Source: Acholoe squamosa
Lineage: Eukaryota > Annelida > Polychaeta > Phyllodocida > Polynoidae
NCBI GenBank assembly: GCA_949317995.1
Contig: OX439044.1
Location: 22,454,733 to 22,518,732 of the forward strand
DNA: 64,000 bases
Reading direction: 5' to 3'
A program made the translations under genes and the position numbers. Below the pieces are notes generated by a model that had not been told where the DNA came from, did not search any database, and saw only the letters and a program-made list of their open reading frames with translations. Below, one piece after another: positions 1-12,700 of this stretch (position 1 is its first letter; each line of letters starts with the position of its first letter).

Positions 1-1928
1 ACAGGGTGAAGAGGAAGATGGAGATTATGATGAAAACGAGGACCCTGACTTCGTTCCACAGGTATGAACTAAGACTCTGGTGTGGCCCGTGACTTCCCGC
101 CTGTTTTAACACCTTAGATTGATATGCGCCTGGGCCCAGTCACATAGTGACAGTTACCTCGACATGATACCATACTGTGTTCCAAGACTAACCCTCAATT
201 AACATACATGTAATATCTCTTAATGTATACAAAAGATATAGAGTAGTATAGACACTCATTTGTTCTTGGAGGAGAGGCTATATGTGGTACAATGGTTTTG
301 GTGCAGCTTTAAGATGTATTGAACTCAAAGGGGTGAGGTCTTGTTGCAGGCATTAGTTGTTAATGGTGATACGATGGTTGTTATCTATTAAAGACATGTA
401 TTTTAGTGAAATTGTGTTTCTGTATCAAACATGAGGCTAGATTAAGGATTTGTGCAATTTTGTGTGTTATTTCCATATTCCTATTAAATGTAAAAATAAG
501 TTCTTATTAAATGTAAAACCTATTAAATGTAAAATATTACGCTTATGTAAGATTGATTTAAGTTAAACAATATGTAGCTACTAGGCTAATAAGTTCACTT
601 TGTATGTCCATAACTCCACGTTTACTGCGATTTTAGTGTTCATTTGTATACATGTCCGTCATATATTGGGTGTAAAGATGAAATCGATATTTTTCCGGGT
701 GAACTATTTTTGTACATTATGGAGGTCTTCTAACTGCCCACATCCACTTTCATTAAATCTGATAAGAATTTTATTCTCGTGTAACTCACTTGAAAGAAAA
801 CTAGAAGTGTCAATATGCTTGGCTTATTTTTGTATGAATAATACATGTGATTGCCTATGAAGTACCTTAGTACCTCGTGCACAAGGTTGACCACATACGG
901 CATAGCCTGAATTGAAGGATAGTCTAAAGGACACAAGTTTTGATTTTAACAACTTAACACTGTACCATAGTAAATTAACCCTCACCTTAAAATGACACAT
1001 TGACTCCCTTCTCTAAGGCACAGTAGACATGTGATTCATATATAAGCCGTGACCTATACGCTAGGTACTAAGATATTTCAGTTCAGTTTGAGTGAAAGAG
1101 ACATTTCATGTTAAAGGTCAGACAGTATTAAGAGAACCCACGGGCTAAAACTGCAGTACATACTGCAAACTCCTCAGTTTTTTGTTTTTTTTCACTTTTT
1201 TCCTGGCCCCCAGCCCCCCCCCCCCCTATATTCACATTCTCCTGCCACGTTTTCAAAGAAAAAACTCAGTTTTGCAGGCTCAGTTTTTTTCTTGCCTGGA
1301 GTTTGCAGGTATGCTATTGGCTTATCATCATGATGATGTCCATTAGCTATGAAGTTTGCATTGTCGGTGATTTTTAAGAACTGGTGTTAAATAGATGCCG
1401 TTCGATACTTTAAATATACATTGTGAACCTTTATTTTGAAAAAGAAAAAGCACTGAACCAATATCTATGTTACCCTTGCACTTACGTTAAGTCACAAGAG
1501 GCCTATATGAATTGTAGGACTTTAAGGCTGATAGTACCATTGAAGTACCATACTAACTAACAGAGGTGTAGTTGTTCTTCCTCATTAAGTGTGTAACCAA
1601 CGGCTTAGGGTCACTTGAATCTACCAACCCGTCCTTGTGCACTACATTTTGTCAAAATTAGATTTTAATGAAATATGCACAACGAGAAGATGGAAGTTGA
1701 AAGAAAACTATCTTTATGCATCCATTATAAGAAACCGTAACATGATTTGCCCACGGTCAAAATGACGACAAAGTCTCCCTCGGTTGGAAATGATCAAGTC
1801 TCCCTCAGTTGGAAACACTTAATAAGATCTTAGTCCCCTTCATTCTTCTCCCACCCGTACTAAAACTGTGCTCTTTTGTTGTTTTGCAGGCGGGTCAGCA
1901 AAAACCAGCAGATTGCAAACAACAGTAA
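1..1928 (+). CDS. NAP1L1-like: NAP1-like histone chaperone, last two coding exons (5' part outside window)
   Basis: Two exons are visible. Exon 1-61 encodes an acidic tail (QGEEEDGDYDENEDPDFVPQ) and ends at a GT donor at 62. After an intron the reading frame resumes in phase 0 at 1890, behind a pyrimidine-rich tract and AG at 1888-1889, and encodes AGQQKPADCKQQ followed by TAA at 1926-1928. Vertebrate NAP1L1 ends in the same way, with a Glu/Asp-rich tail, a DPD(Y/F) motif and a terminal CKQQ. In that family CKQQ is a CaaX-type prenylation signal. NAP1-like proteins carry H2A-H2B dimers between cytoplasm and chromatin. Only the tail is present, so NAP1L1 and NAP1L4 cannot be told apart. The identification rests on the acidic tail plus the exact CKQQ end. 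Confidence 0.82.
1156..1315. mobile_element. Small TIR element (family GCATACCTGCAAACTCC), copy 1
   Basis: The left end reads ACATACTGCAAACTCCTCAG and the right end is its imperfect reverse complement, GGAGTTTGCAGGTATGC. T-, A- and C-homopolymer sequence lies between. A second copy with the same ends is at 52203-52314. The element lies inside the last NAP1-like intron. It is non-coding and MITE-like. Confidence 0.5.
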
Positions 1929-3850
1929 TGACAAAGTGTAACCTGCAGAATCTAGAGAATTATCTTTCTGAGTATGTTTAGAGATGGGGGACAATTTTTG
2001 AAGCTGAGAAGAGAAAACTAAAACTAGACAGTGTGTATGGCCAGGTGAAAGTCTCTTGCTCAGCATAGGGAAACTTAGCATTTAAGACCGGTGTAACCCA
2101 GATCTACTTTGACTTGACAAATACCTCTTGTGATTTGAGGCGAGTTGCACAGGGGGTCAGATTAAACGGCCATGACTGACGAAGTAAGATCTGTCATTTG
2201 AGCATGGTTTGACTGGTAAAAACTTGATAGAAGTTAACTGAGATAATGATGAATCAAACCATGACATGTCTGCTTAGGAATGCAAGTCTCAACATTCTCA
2301 TATCAAATGGAACAATGCAGGGAAATGTGCTCCATTTTCCCTGTTAGGTTTGGTCCCAGTGGTTATAATGAATACTTTTGATCATTACGTTACCCCTGTA
2401 AAATGCAATGAAATTGCTGTCCCTTAGAAAGTGATGCTATAATATGCCACTTTACATGTGTGGCAGTTTCCTATGAAATATTTTTGTCAGGCAGATATGA
2501 ATACTGAGTAAGCCTAGGGTTTTATCCATGTTAATAGATAGGATGTTGACAGGAAGGCACTAGTACCTGATTCCCTCCAAAGGGTTATGTTGCGCACTGA
2601 GGTTGGGGCTTCATGCATGTAAATAATTAATAAGCCGTGTGCAATACTTATCAATAGACAACCTAAGAAATCTCAAAAGTGCTTAAGAGTGGGTATTGCA
2701 TTGACACGGTTAGTGTCAGGTTGTGTTCATAATGATAAGAACTGTGGCTAGAACATGCCCAATCAACATTGGGGCTTGACGAGTGTAAAGCATGAAATAC
2801 AAGTTGTTGATGATTAATGGGACAGAAATGAGACAATCGTCGAATCATTTGTTTAGTTTGTAAGCATTCCACACCAGAAAAAGCTGCATAGCAAAAACAG
2901 GTTGAAACTACAACTTCATAAAAAATTGTTTTCAAGTCTTGTTTGTGGTGATTATGTTGAAAGGATGTTCATGGACCAGTCCCATCTGCTCCCCAATATT
3001 TTTGAGGTCTCTGGCAAGAGAAGTGTAAGATGCAATAAGCAACTTTGTTTACGGTAAAAGTGTATGTACACGAGTAGAGGTCACCTGAGGCTTCCAGTTG
3101 GTATCGTAGACCAAGATGAGGTGAAACTCAGATTTGGGCTTATGCATGTCATTTGATTGCTTTATATGGCATTATTTATGTTTTAAGATGAACACTTGCC
3201 TTACACATGTAACAATATTATGTATAGAATAATGGCTAACCGAGAAGACCTCCTCTGACCCCTACTTCTTATTTGAGCATTAACTTGGATCAAAGTAAAT
3301 GGAATGGGCACTTTTTGTCAACATACATCTAGGTTATTTAATCGTTTTCTCTGAAAATAATATGGATGTACAATTTGAAGTTAGATGTGGGATAAAAAGA
3401 TGATATGCTGAAAGCTGGGTTAACATTGTAATGCAAGTAAGAGGAGGAAGAAAATCATGTGATATTTTCTAGCATCTTGTTAGCGACAACATGCACTATT
3501 TCACATCACCCCGTAGAAGTTGTTAAACTGCTACTGTGTAATGACAAAGTAGAATTCCACATTTTAAATCTCTTTGTATCTTCCAAGCTATTACTGTCTC
3601 CCTGTTACTTTATCCTTTCAATGTTTTACTGTTTTGCTTCCTACATTGCATTGGCAGTGTAGAGTGAGCATGAGGACCAAATCAACTTCCCTCTCCTGGA
3701 CCTTATTTTACCCACATGGGGGTTTGCCCTGACCGCCATCCGCAGGGTGACTGTGCCGTTTTGTACCCTGTGATGTCAAGGTCATTTTGACAATATGAAT
3801 GTACCACCAGTACTGCTTGTATTAAAGTGGATTCAGAAATCACATTGATC
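1929..3850 (+). other. NAP1-like 3' UTR
   Basis: From the TAA at 1926 the sequence has no further credible exon until an ATTAAA at about 3821-3826, followed within 30 bases by a GT/T-rich tract, as expected of a cleavage site. The resulting 3' UTR is about 1.9 kb. The last 180 bases are less AT-rich than the rest. The poly(A) site is inferred from sequence only. Confidence 0.55.
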
Positions 3851-5685
3851 TTGTCGTAGTTTGTTCCTTTAGCATTTAATAGTTGCGTTATAACACTAAC
3901 GAAAATTTAGCATTTAGTTTGGAATCGTGCAGTGAAGACCTGTTGGTTGTAATGCATACATTAACGAGTGCTGAAGCGATTATTATCGCTGGTAACCCGG
4001 AAAGGAGCGCGTTTTTTTTTTGTATGAATGATTTAAATCGCATGCATTGCAATTTAATGGGATCATAGGTATATGATTATTTCCCTAGACAGGGGAGTCC
4101 CATGTCCCTTGTTGATTCTAAGAAATGCATCTTGTCTGTCCCTCCACCTCATTTCCCTTTAACTACGTGAGTGTTATAAATGTGCCCGTTCATGAAAAAC
4201 ACCTGTCTCCCCTGTTAAATAATGATCTGCAGTAGGTGACCTCAATAGAGGTGGTGCCTCCTGGTGAGTTATGAGTGAACTAGGTGGTTGCAGCTGGCCC
4301 ATATTTGGATGTACTTAACATAGGTAGACCAAGTATCAGAAAATCTTTTGCTATGTTCATTTCATATTGAGTCAGAATAATGCTATTATACAGAGTTATA
4401 TACTGCTATTTTCAAATTGGAACCAACCAAGAAGAAAACACTGGTATGGCATATTCATCTCCCATTGCCCCTTAGCTGGAAACGCCTAATAAATAATGAA
4501 CGATGAGAACACCATCCTGCTGAAAAGTGCGGGAAAACCCGTCACCCAAAATGTCACCCCCATAGAAAAGCATTGAATGCCCCAAGCGTCTAAATTGGAC
4601 TTCAGTTGACCTAATTTTTTTTCAAACCTAAATTTTTACAAAGATTTAGAATCTTATAAGAGGTAAATATTACACCTCCATGATCTTGAACATACACACT
4701 CTCACATGACAGGTTTCTTTTCATCTCATATTTGATGTAATTTGAGGGTAAACTCAACCACCTCTTCTCAGAAATGCTCACTTCCGGTCTTAAAAATTTC
4801 CCCAGTCCCTACCTGTCTCTTAAAACTCGGCTTTCCGAGTTAATGAGACTGAAAGTTGGTGCATGGGAGAATGTGAGTGACAAGATTGAGGTTACATTTG
4901 TATTACAAGCTCGGACCTATACGGGGAAATATAGCAAGCTAAATGCTATTTCAAGTGTAGCGGTACTAGATTTGAATCCTGAGAAGACCAGTACAACAGG
5001 AGTTAAGGGCCCGTAAGTGCAGTGATCTAACCGGCGTGATTTTGTTCTGGGACCAAGCAGTCTTTTTTTTTAATTTTTTATGCATTCCTTAGTTACCATG
5101 CAGAGTAGCCAATTGGCCTAAGTCATTCAAGCCATAGGGACGGCCCACTTTTGGTGAACATTTTCACGTTTAGGTTGGCTTTCTCCACCTAATGTGGTAT
5201 TTCTGCATTTAATTTCGTTTCTCCATATAATTTGTCAGAACCGCTCTGTAGGCTCTGGGCTAGGTCACTCCCATCTCGGGGAGCTGGTCGAGAGCCTATG
5301 GGAGCCGTGGTTGAGGTGGATGTCGGGGATAGAGTATAAGTGGATAGATTTTTTCCATACTCTCAACAGTCTCAAAATGATAGGTACTATTCATACATCC
5401 AATGAAAATAGGGGGGTCCCATGCATTTTTCTGAGATACATGACCTTCAATATTACATAGGATTATACAGTTGTTTGTCACATAAATTCCTATATTCATA
5501 TCAAAAAGTGATAGAATTTTTTTATAACTTCTTCAGCACTTAGATTATAAGCATATCTTTGCAATAAATACAATATTGACATATGGTCCCAGACATATTT
5601 ATTGTTTTGGGGCATCAAAAATTAGAAAATCAGTTTTCAACATGTGAGTGGAGAGGTAAGTATAGATTCACATTGAGCCAATTAG
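3851..5685. other. Spacer without recognised genes
   Basis: This stretch lies between the NAP1-like poly(A) region and the foldback element at 5686. The short open frames here, including an 80-codon one at 4774-5016, show no family resemblance and no splice context. I see no RNA gene. Confidence 0.5.
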
Positions 5686-5995
5686 CAGATTCCATGGAAC
5701 AATCAGAACATGTTGGACTTTGGATCAGAAGATCCTGGGTTCAATTCCAGCCCAGGGAGGCTCTGAAAAATCTTTTTTAACCAGATATTTTTGTTTTGCA
5801 AAGGATTGTCTAGCTTCTGAGAAACCTTTTCTCAATTTTTGTCCATGAGTCAGAAGGAAAATACTTCAGAAACATTTTGGATAGATGTTTCATGTTTGAG
5901 GGCTAATAAAATTCAGTTAAGAATGCCTAGGCAGGGTTTGAACCCCCAATCTTCTCATTAGGACTCAACAGCTTACAAAGTATCCACGGAATCTG
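5686..5995. repeat. Foldback element with tRNA-like arms
   Basis: The arms 5686-5757 and 5925-5995 are inverted copies of about 72 bp, roughly 70% alike. Each arm carries a sequence matching a Pol III B box (GGTTCAATTCC on plus, GGTTCAAACCC on minus) after an anticodon-arm-like stretch ending in AGAAGAT. The loop of about 165 bp is AT-rich. It could be two tRNA-derived SINE heads inserted in opposite orientation, or a foldback transposon made from one. No intact cloverleaf is present. Confidence 0.5.
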
Positions 5996-6596
5996 GTGCT
6001 GTTGGGAGCACATAAAGCTCATTTGTACATACCATATCTTTGCACACATGCTCAGAAATCTGCGCAGTAGACCAGTTTTAGAAGGCCGCCATCCACCTTA
6101 AAAGCAGGCCCACGCAAAAGAATTTATAATGTATTCAGTTCACTCATCAGGTTTTGGATTAGTCAGATCCAAAATGGGAAAAGTAGGGGGCGAACCCTTT
6201 TATCAAACTAGAAACAGTAATAAAGTGGCCAAAGTGTGACTGCATGCACCTCATTTATAAGGGCGGTTGGACCTCTGAGCCTAAGGGCTTGACTAAGATG
6301 GGTTAAGTACATGTACCACCAGCTTTCTCGCCTATAAGGCACACACTTTTTTTTTTACATCTATATAGGAAATGGTAGGGAAATGGATGTATCAAATTCT
6401 TTGATTGCATTGTAAAATAATGATGGAAAAAGTTGCCAACTGTGAAAGAGGGGAATAATATGAAAGGGAAATGGATGCAAAAATATGAAATTCCTCATAA
6501 AAAGTATGTACTACTACATCCTCGCCTATAAGGCACACACTTAACTTTTGACTACTTTTATTAACTCTAAAAGCGAATTAAAAGTAGACACCCTGG

Positions 6597-7160
6597 GGCC
6601 CTGCACTATCAGTCATTTTGGTGGTGCGAATAAGTTTAAAAAAAGATGGAAATTTTATATATAAGAGGAAGAATTACTTAATGAATTTGTAGTGCCATTA
6701 AAGGAGGAGATGTAGGGGTCTTGCAGGAAAAGGTATTTCATTAACAAGTTTTGTGAGTGAGTAATAGATGTTTAACGCCATTGCGACAGCTAAGGTCATA
6801 TTCATGGCGAGAACTACATTACACAATTTCACAGGGGAATGTGTCAGTGCCTGCGCATATGTGCACCACACACATCCCGTGGGGATAGGAAAGAGGAGAA
6901 ATTGACCCTTTTAAGTGGGCTAGGGAAGTGCAAACAAGTTTTGTAAATTTTGAGAAATTGTCAATATTGTACAGACTCAGTTGTTTGGCAGCCATAAGAT
7001 GCTTTTTGCCTCCAATGGTGAAGGTATATGATGTTGATCCATGTATCAACTTTCCCGCCTTTTTTGGCAATGTGGTGCGAATAGCGCAGTTTTGGCGGGA
7101 GTTATGCGAATAGTGGCTTGGTGAAGCACATAACCTGGGTGAGGGAGTGCTGATGCAAGA
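6597..7160 (+). mobile_element. Interspersed repeat E, copy A (interrupted by a SINE)
   Basis: This segment matches the reverse complement of 20413-21520 at high identity, from the phrase CAGTCATTTTGGTGGTGCGA to GGCTTGGTG near 7125. Copy A is interrupted by the SINE at 6755-6932. Near-terminal motifs TTGGTGGTGCGAATAAG and TTGGTGGTGTGAATAGCC (the latter in copy B) are direct rather than inverted. The family is unclear and I see no transposase frame. A TTTTGGCGGGA motif (E2F-like) lies inside both copies. Confidence 0.6.
6755..6932 (+). mobile_element. SINE-like retroposon, copy a, with 12-bp TSD
   Basis: The body is flanked by the direct repeat AACAAGTTTTGT at 6743-6754 and 6933-6944. The uninterrupted counterpart exists in repeat E copy B near 20600-20630, where the sequence runs straight through, so this is a clean insertion. 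The body starts GAGTGAGTAATAGATG and ends near GTGGGCTAGGGAAG. The 3' half is shared with the copies at 33708-33886 and 40195-40378. There is no poly(A) tail and no open frame. Confidence 0.8.
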
Positions 7161-7462
7161 GGATGAGTGCACAATTCATGGGAGTGAATCACAGGCTTTT
7201 CACTTTTCAAGTTATCAGCAATTTACATTGCTGCATTATATTTAGGTGCACCAGAGGTCCATGTATTACTGTAGTTAAATTACAAAATTCACAAACCCAG
7301 AACTAGCTGAGAGTTATCCTGAAACCTACGTCTCTGTAAGGATTGGGGGAATGTAATTTACACGAAAGGAGACCTGTCATTTGTAGGGATGTAAGGCTAT
7401 CCTCACGAATCATCCATGCCTACACTTTACCTGGGACTGGTAATTATGACTGTAGGACCTAA

Positions 7463-8236
7463 GGCCACCCTAAAAAATATATTCGTTTCCTGTCCAGAGG
7501 GTGGGATTTTTCAGACGCATGAGGGAGGGAGGGGGAAATTTTTTTTTAAGAAAATATTTTTACTTGTCATGAACATCGTAAGCGGGGATGGCATGAAATT
7601 GCCATCACTTTCTACGATTTAGTGATTGCACTGAAAGCCCCAAGGTCGTCAGACTGATGATACCCAAATCTACAACCTAAAGTCATCAGATTGAGTGCCC
7701 AGGGTAGTCAACCTGATGGGTTTAGGTCAACACACTCACCCAAGGTAGTCAAACTGATTACATAATGTTGTTAGAGTGACAACCTTGGTGCTGACTACCT
7801 TGGGTCCTCAATCTGACTACCCAAAGCTGTAGATTTGGGTATCGTCAACTTGAGCACCTAAAGTCCTCAGCAGTGAAGACCTTCAGTTGAAAACTGAAGG
7901 CCTATTCATCAAACATGAGTGGCACATACCTGCCACCTTGTGTATTTGTTACATATTGTCAACAGAATGCCATAGACTCATACTGGGGAGATGTAGACAA
8001 AGGGATTTCACTCCCTGTAAGGTGCTGCCCTCTCTCTGTACCTCTTCTGATGACCATAGGTCCTCAATCTGACGAGTTAAAAGATCTGGAGGGTTTTCAG
8101 TGTGGAAGTCTAGATCTTGAGCTGACGTATAAAAAAAAATCTTTTTCCGGAACTCAGGAAAAATTTTTCCCATTCTCACAAAAAAAAAATCTACCAGGCC
8201 TCTGGACAGGAAACGAACATATTTTTAAGGGTGGCC
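7463..8236. mobile_element. 774-bp TIR DNA transposon, non-autonomous, Harbinger-like
   Basis: The inverted ends of about 38 bp start GGCCACCCTAAAAAATAT and run to CCTGTCCAGAGG, with few mismatches. A TAA flanks each side (7460-7462 and 8237-8239). A 3-bp TWA duplication is typical of PIF/Harbinger elements. Inside, 7658-7842 forms a second long imperfect hairpin. No transposase frame is visible. The nearby open frames come from the repeat and look spurious. Confidence 0.7.
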
Positions 8237-8920
8237 TAATTTGAATACATCCGTGTCATACCATATCTGAATACAATAATCACTGTTTTCCTCGCATTTG
8301 CCACTGATTGCTTTGTGTGGACACAATTTGAAATAATGTAACGTCCAACTTCACATATTTCAGGAACTTCCACTCTATATCCAGACAAAGCTTCATTTGT
8401 CATCTGGCATCTACCAACGACCACTCATATTGGGTAAGGCCAACGTTCCACGGAGCCGGCAGCGCTCTCAGAGCCGCCAGAGGTCACTCAGTCGACACAA
8501 GTGACATTATCTTAAAAAGTCAGAGTTGAACTTTAAATATTCATGGGCACAAAAGCACAATATACCTACCAGTGAAACGACCATAATTATAATGTTTATG
8601 GAAAAGGGAGGCGGTGGAGGATCCAGGAAAAGGGGCGCGGCCCAAGACTTTTTTCACTCCTTATATGTGAGGTGCTACATTACTTTGTTTTTGATGTGTT
8701 GTATGGACTTTGTTATTGAGTGTGCGGCTAATCCGATGGCTACGTGGTAGGTCTAGCCCATTTTCCACTTAAAATCTTAGTTCTATAGAGGTGTATCATG
8801 ATAGTTCAATCTGTAGATGACTTGTATTCTATGACATAAAATAAAAGACTCACTATCAACAAAAATAAAGATTCAAAATCAGCATGTTCGATCAGTAACA
8901 ACTACATGTATTAAAGACAT
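8237..8920. other. Spacer up to the VPS18 3' end
   Basis: No gene or repeat is recognised here. A 74-codon frame at 8526-8750 has no similarity that I recognise. Confidence 0.4.
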
Positions 8921-8943
8921 GTACAAAGGTGATTTGTCACAAT

Positions 8944-9458
8944 TTTATTAATTTTAGAACAAAATTCTTAACAGAGCCCAGAACATGGAACTTTAAGCAG
9001 TACATCATTATTGCACATTGACCCTGAACATAACAAGTATATGGGTTCCCATCGTAACATGATCTCGTCTTTTGTAACTTGTGTCTTATCCATGAACACT
9101 CATACATAACCTCTATAATTTTATGTCGCCTTTATAATACACGTCAATATCTATTTTTGATATACTTGACTGTTTTTTATGTAATATTGGGTTGTTTAAT
9201 GATTCATGCATACTCTGGTAACAATTACTGTCAATGACAAAAGAAAGAGGTAAGACATCATTATGGTGTATTATAAACTTAAAAACTGCAAGTAAAAGTC
9301 CTTCTCTAGTACACCGTGAAACATCTATAGATGGGGAATCCTACAATACTTAAGGAGTCCAGTTTTATCATGGATTAACTTTGTACACATTGACTTTATA
9401 CAAATAGACTGGTTTCATATTTTGTTTGTGGTGCAAGTTTAGGATGAAATGGAGATCC
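8944..9458 (-). other. VPS18 3' UTR and likely poly(A) signal
   Basis: Downstream of the VPS18 stop on the minus strand, the first well-placed AATAAA (plus-strand TTTATT) is at about 8944-8949, giving a 3' UTR of about 0.5 kb. Confidence 0.5.
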
Positions 9459-9667
9459 TCATAACCAGCTCTTCATAACATCAGAATATTCATCCGGGTC
9501 AATAAAGGGTTGGTCGATAGAACTGGAATTAAGCAAAAATCATCTCATGTACCATATCAATGTTGGTCACATGTTCTATCATAGTCGGCAGTGTATGGTA
9601 CGGTACCACATACTTCTCTGTAGTTTGCAGAGAAGGGGTGTTTATTTGGTGGAGGACGCTTGTTTTG

Positions 9668-9709
<42 letters not shown>

Positions 9710-12700
9710 GAATTTCTTATAGACTATAAAAATTAGATTATGGGGCTTACCGTATCATAACATCTCCACAGAACACACACTCTCCTGCTATAATATCATC
9801 CAACTCTTCCTGAAAAAGATAACATTGATATGGAGGCCAAGTACACAATCTGATGGTATTCTGAACACAGATCTTACATATCAAATAGTATTCTACCGTA
9901 ATCTCCCGCGTATAAGGCGCGTCTTGTTTGGCTGCGTCTTATACGCGGGAGATTACGGTACTACATAAGGGGGGCTATTTTTCCATCATGCCAAAAAGGG
10001 AGGGAAATACAGTCTATAAGAAAACTTTTTCCCTCACAGATCATTCAGTACCGCAGATTTTATTATTCTGCATGCCCGGATTGATCTTGGCAGGACTGAA
10101 GACCTTAAGATTGTTATTGTCCAAAAAGAAAACAAGAATTAAGTCTTTATTTAATCATTCAACTCTTTAGATCTTAACGAACAATAATTCTTTTTATTTT
10201 ATGTTGTATAAACCTATATAATGGTCCAATTTGCAAGTCATAAAGATAAATTGTAGCCCAAGGTCCCAAGATTACAGCAAGGCATTTGGTCCTGAAGTCT
10301 GGCAATGTCCGTAGGACCAGCACCGATCTTGCTGGCATAAACCTGGGTCCCGCAAGTTTTCGTATTGACTTGAAAAAGACATTCTCTTGCAGAGTTCAGA
10401 AATGTAATCTTTAAAAAGATGGATAGTGATCCATCCCATGTCTAACTTACCCTCAGTCTCTGCACCTCCTGTGTTACAAAACCAGTCCCTGGGATACCAG
10501 ACACGGTGCCAGGACTGCTGGAGGTGGTAGGGGACTGGTCCTGTGAGTTCACCTGTCGTTGTAAGTCCTCAGCTTTCAGACGCTTGCCAATACTCAGGTG
10601 AGGGAGCACCTACAATAAGATTAGTCATATTTTATATAAATGTACATAGAAACGAGACAGCAATTTTTAGTGAAAGCAGTCTAAATGGTAACCAGTAAGC
10701 AATGTTGGAGGGGGGGGGGCGTGGCAGTTAAGAACTATAACTAAAGAGCTATGATATAACACAATAGAACTTTACTGAGAATTTCTGACAATATACGATA
10801 TACATCTACAGTGCACTTCCAGGTATCCCTTTTCCGAAATTCCGACTCCCTACTTATACATATATATTTTATGTGTTGTATGGACTCTAGTAATAAACAC
10901 ATTAAAATCGCTCGGATATATCATAGTGCGCATTTGAATATCCTAATATGTGCATTACCTCAGACATGAGGCAGTCGTTGTGGAACCGATGCATGCAGGG
11001 GAATATATAGAACGCACGAGTCATGAGAGGGAAGCGACAGCTAGAACACTTGTCTTGTGCCTTGACAAATGCGTATCTGTAAATATAGAAGGAGCATTTC
11101 ATAACCCCAATGCTTTATACAAATCATTGCCCCTTTAAGCACCGAGATACAAGTGCATTTTTATGTGACAAGGTTCATTGTAGTTACCTATTTTGCAGAA
11201 GCCTAATTGTGGCTTATACGTGAGGTATTCAACACTATGGAACAATGATGAAACTAAGAAATAAGACAAGACCAAGTTTTGGCCATTAAGACTGTTAAGA
11301 ACTATGAGCTCAGCATTCAGCTCACATAATAGGGTTTACGGAATATTACTGAAGAAGATATACATACTTGTTCCTGAAGGCCTGGATCTCTGCGCGAATT
11401 TCTCGTGCACTCTCTGTGGCCTCCTCCATCTCCTCTTTGAGTGTGTCAATATGCTGGTTATACTCGTAAAGTGACGTACAGATGGCATCTTTGAAGTGAT
11501 CAATGGTGACAAAGTCTGGGAAGAAGGGCAGAATGTCTTCTATCTGCAACAGGTCGCACTCGTGTAGGAACTCCATGGCACGAGCGATGTCCTTCTCCTC
11601 TTCTACGACATGCCGGGCTGAGTAGAACAGATACATAAGGTGTACATGTGTTAACTCCCGAATGACCCCTATAAAAACCGAGGCTTATATACATCCCAAA
11701 ATGAGGTTTTTTAAGGGATGTGGGCAGTATCCAAAAATGCATAATTTATGTCACTGTGACTACAACAGTCAACAAATTATTTTTTGAAAATGGTCTGTGG
11801 ACAGTTCCCTCAATGAACCTATGTAGTTAGAGAGTCTGCAAGTAGGAGGTACTTTTCTAAATTCTCCTTTAATGATGTAAATTCTCACCTATTCTAAGCC
11901 AGAGTTTTTTCCTCAACTCTTCATCGTCCTCTGGTTTGCTGGCATTCTGCTTGGCAAGATCAACATCCACCTAAATAAGGTAAAAGAGCATCTTACTGCT
12001 ATCCTTAGACATGAAGTCAGTTTTAGTACTAGGGCTTTTTTTATCATTTCATAAATTAGAATGATTAATGATACCTTGAGTGCCAGATCAACAGCCTCCT
12101 CATAGAGCCCCATGGTGGAGTATATGTGTACTGCAGCCCGCTTATGGTCATGCTCAGAACAAAGCCGCAGGGCATACTTCAAATCATAACACACACTCTC
12201 AGGATCCTGAAAGCAGAAAAAGGGGATTAGCTTATATATGATACAATGTTAACACAATTCATGGATAGCCTCAGGGGAGAGAGTAGAATTTATCACATTC
12301 CTTTGCAGGATTTTACATCACATACCATCATCAATTTGATACAAAATATGGAATGCTAGAGACTCTATCGCCAACTTTTATACATCTTTGCTGGAATATT
12401 CTAAGTATACGTGATTTGAAAATAACCATTCTACACATTCATGCAGATGACTTATAAACGTACCTGTCCTTGTGCGTTGAGGTAGGTCATGAGTTTGTCT
12501 GGTTGTAGTTTTGCATATAGCGAGACAAGATAGTTGTGGATGGCCTGATCCCGGTTTTCATGTAGGATTGACTCCTCTAAGTAGCGAATTGCTTCATTAC
12601 CCTGTCATGTACAAGTGAAGTAGGTAAAGTAATGTATATACACCTGTTACGTTACTTATAGGTAATACTATATGCTTAACTGGTACTGGTTAAGTCAAAC

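Noticed and set aside
6819-7172. 117-codon minus-strand frame
   Set aside because: It runs through a SINE and repeat E, so it is a composite of transposon sequence.
7949-8179. Overlapping frames of 61-109 codons on both strands at 7.9-8.2 kb
   Set aside because: They are internal to the non-autonomous TIR element and resemble no transposase.
9673-9710. (TA)n run considered as a replication origin or cruciform element
   Set aside because: Simple dinucleotide microsatellite; nothing else supports a special role.
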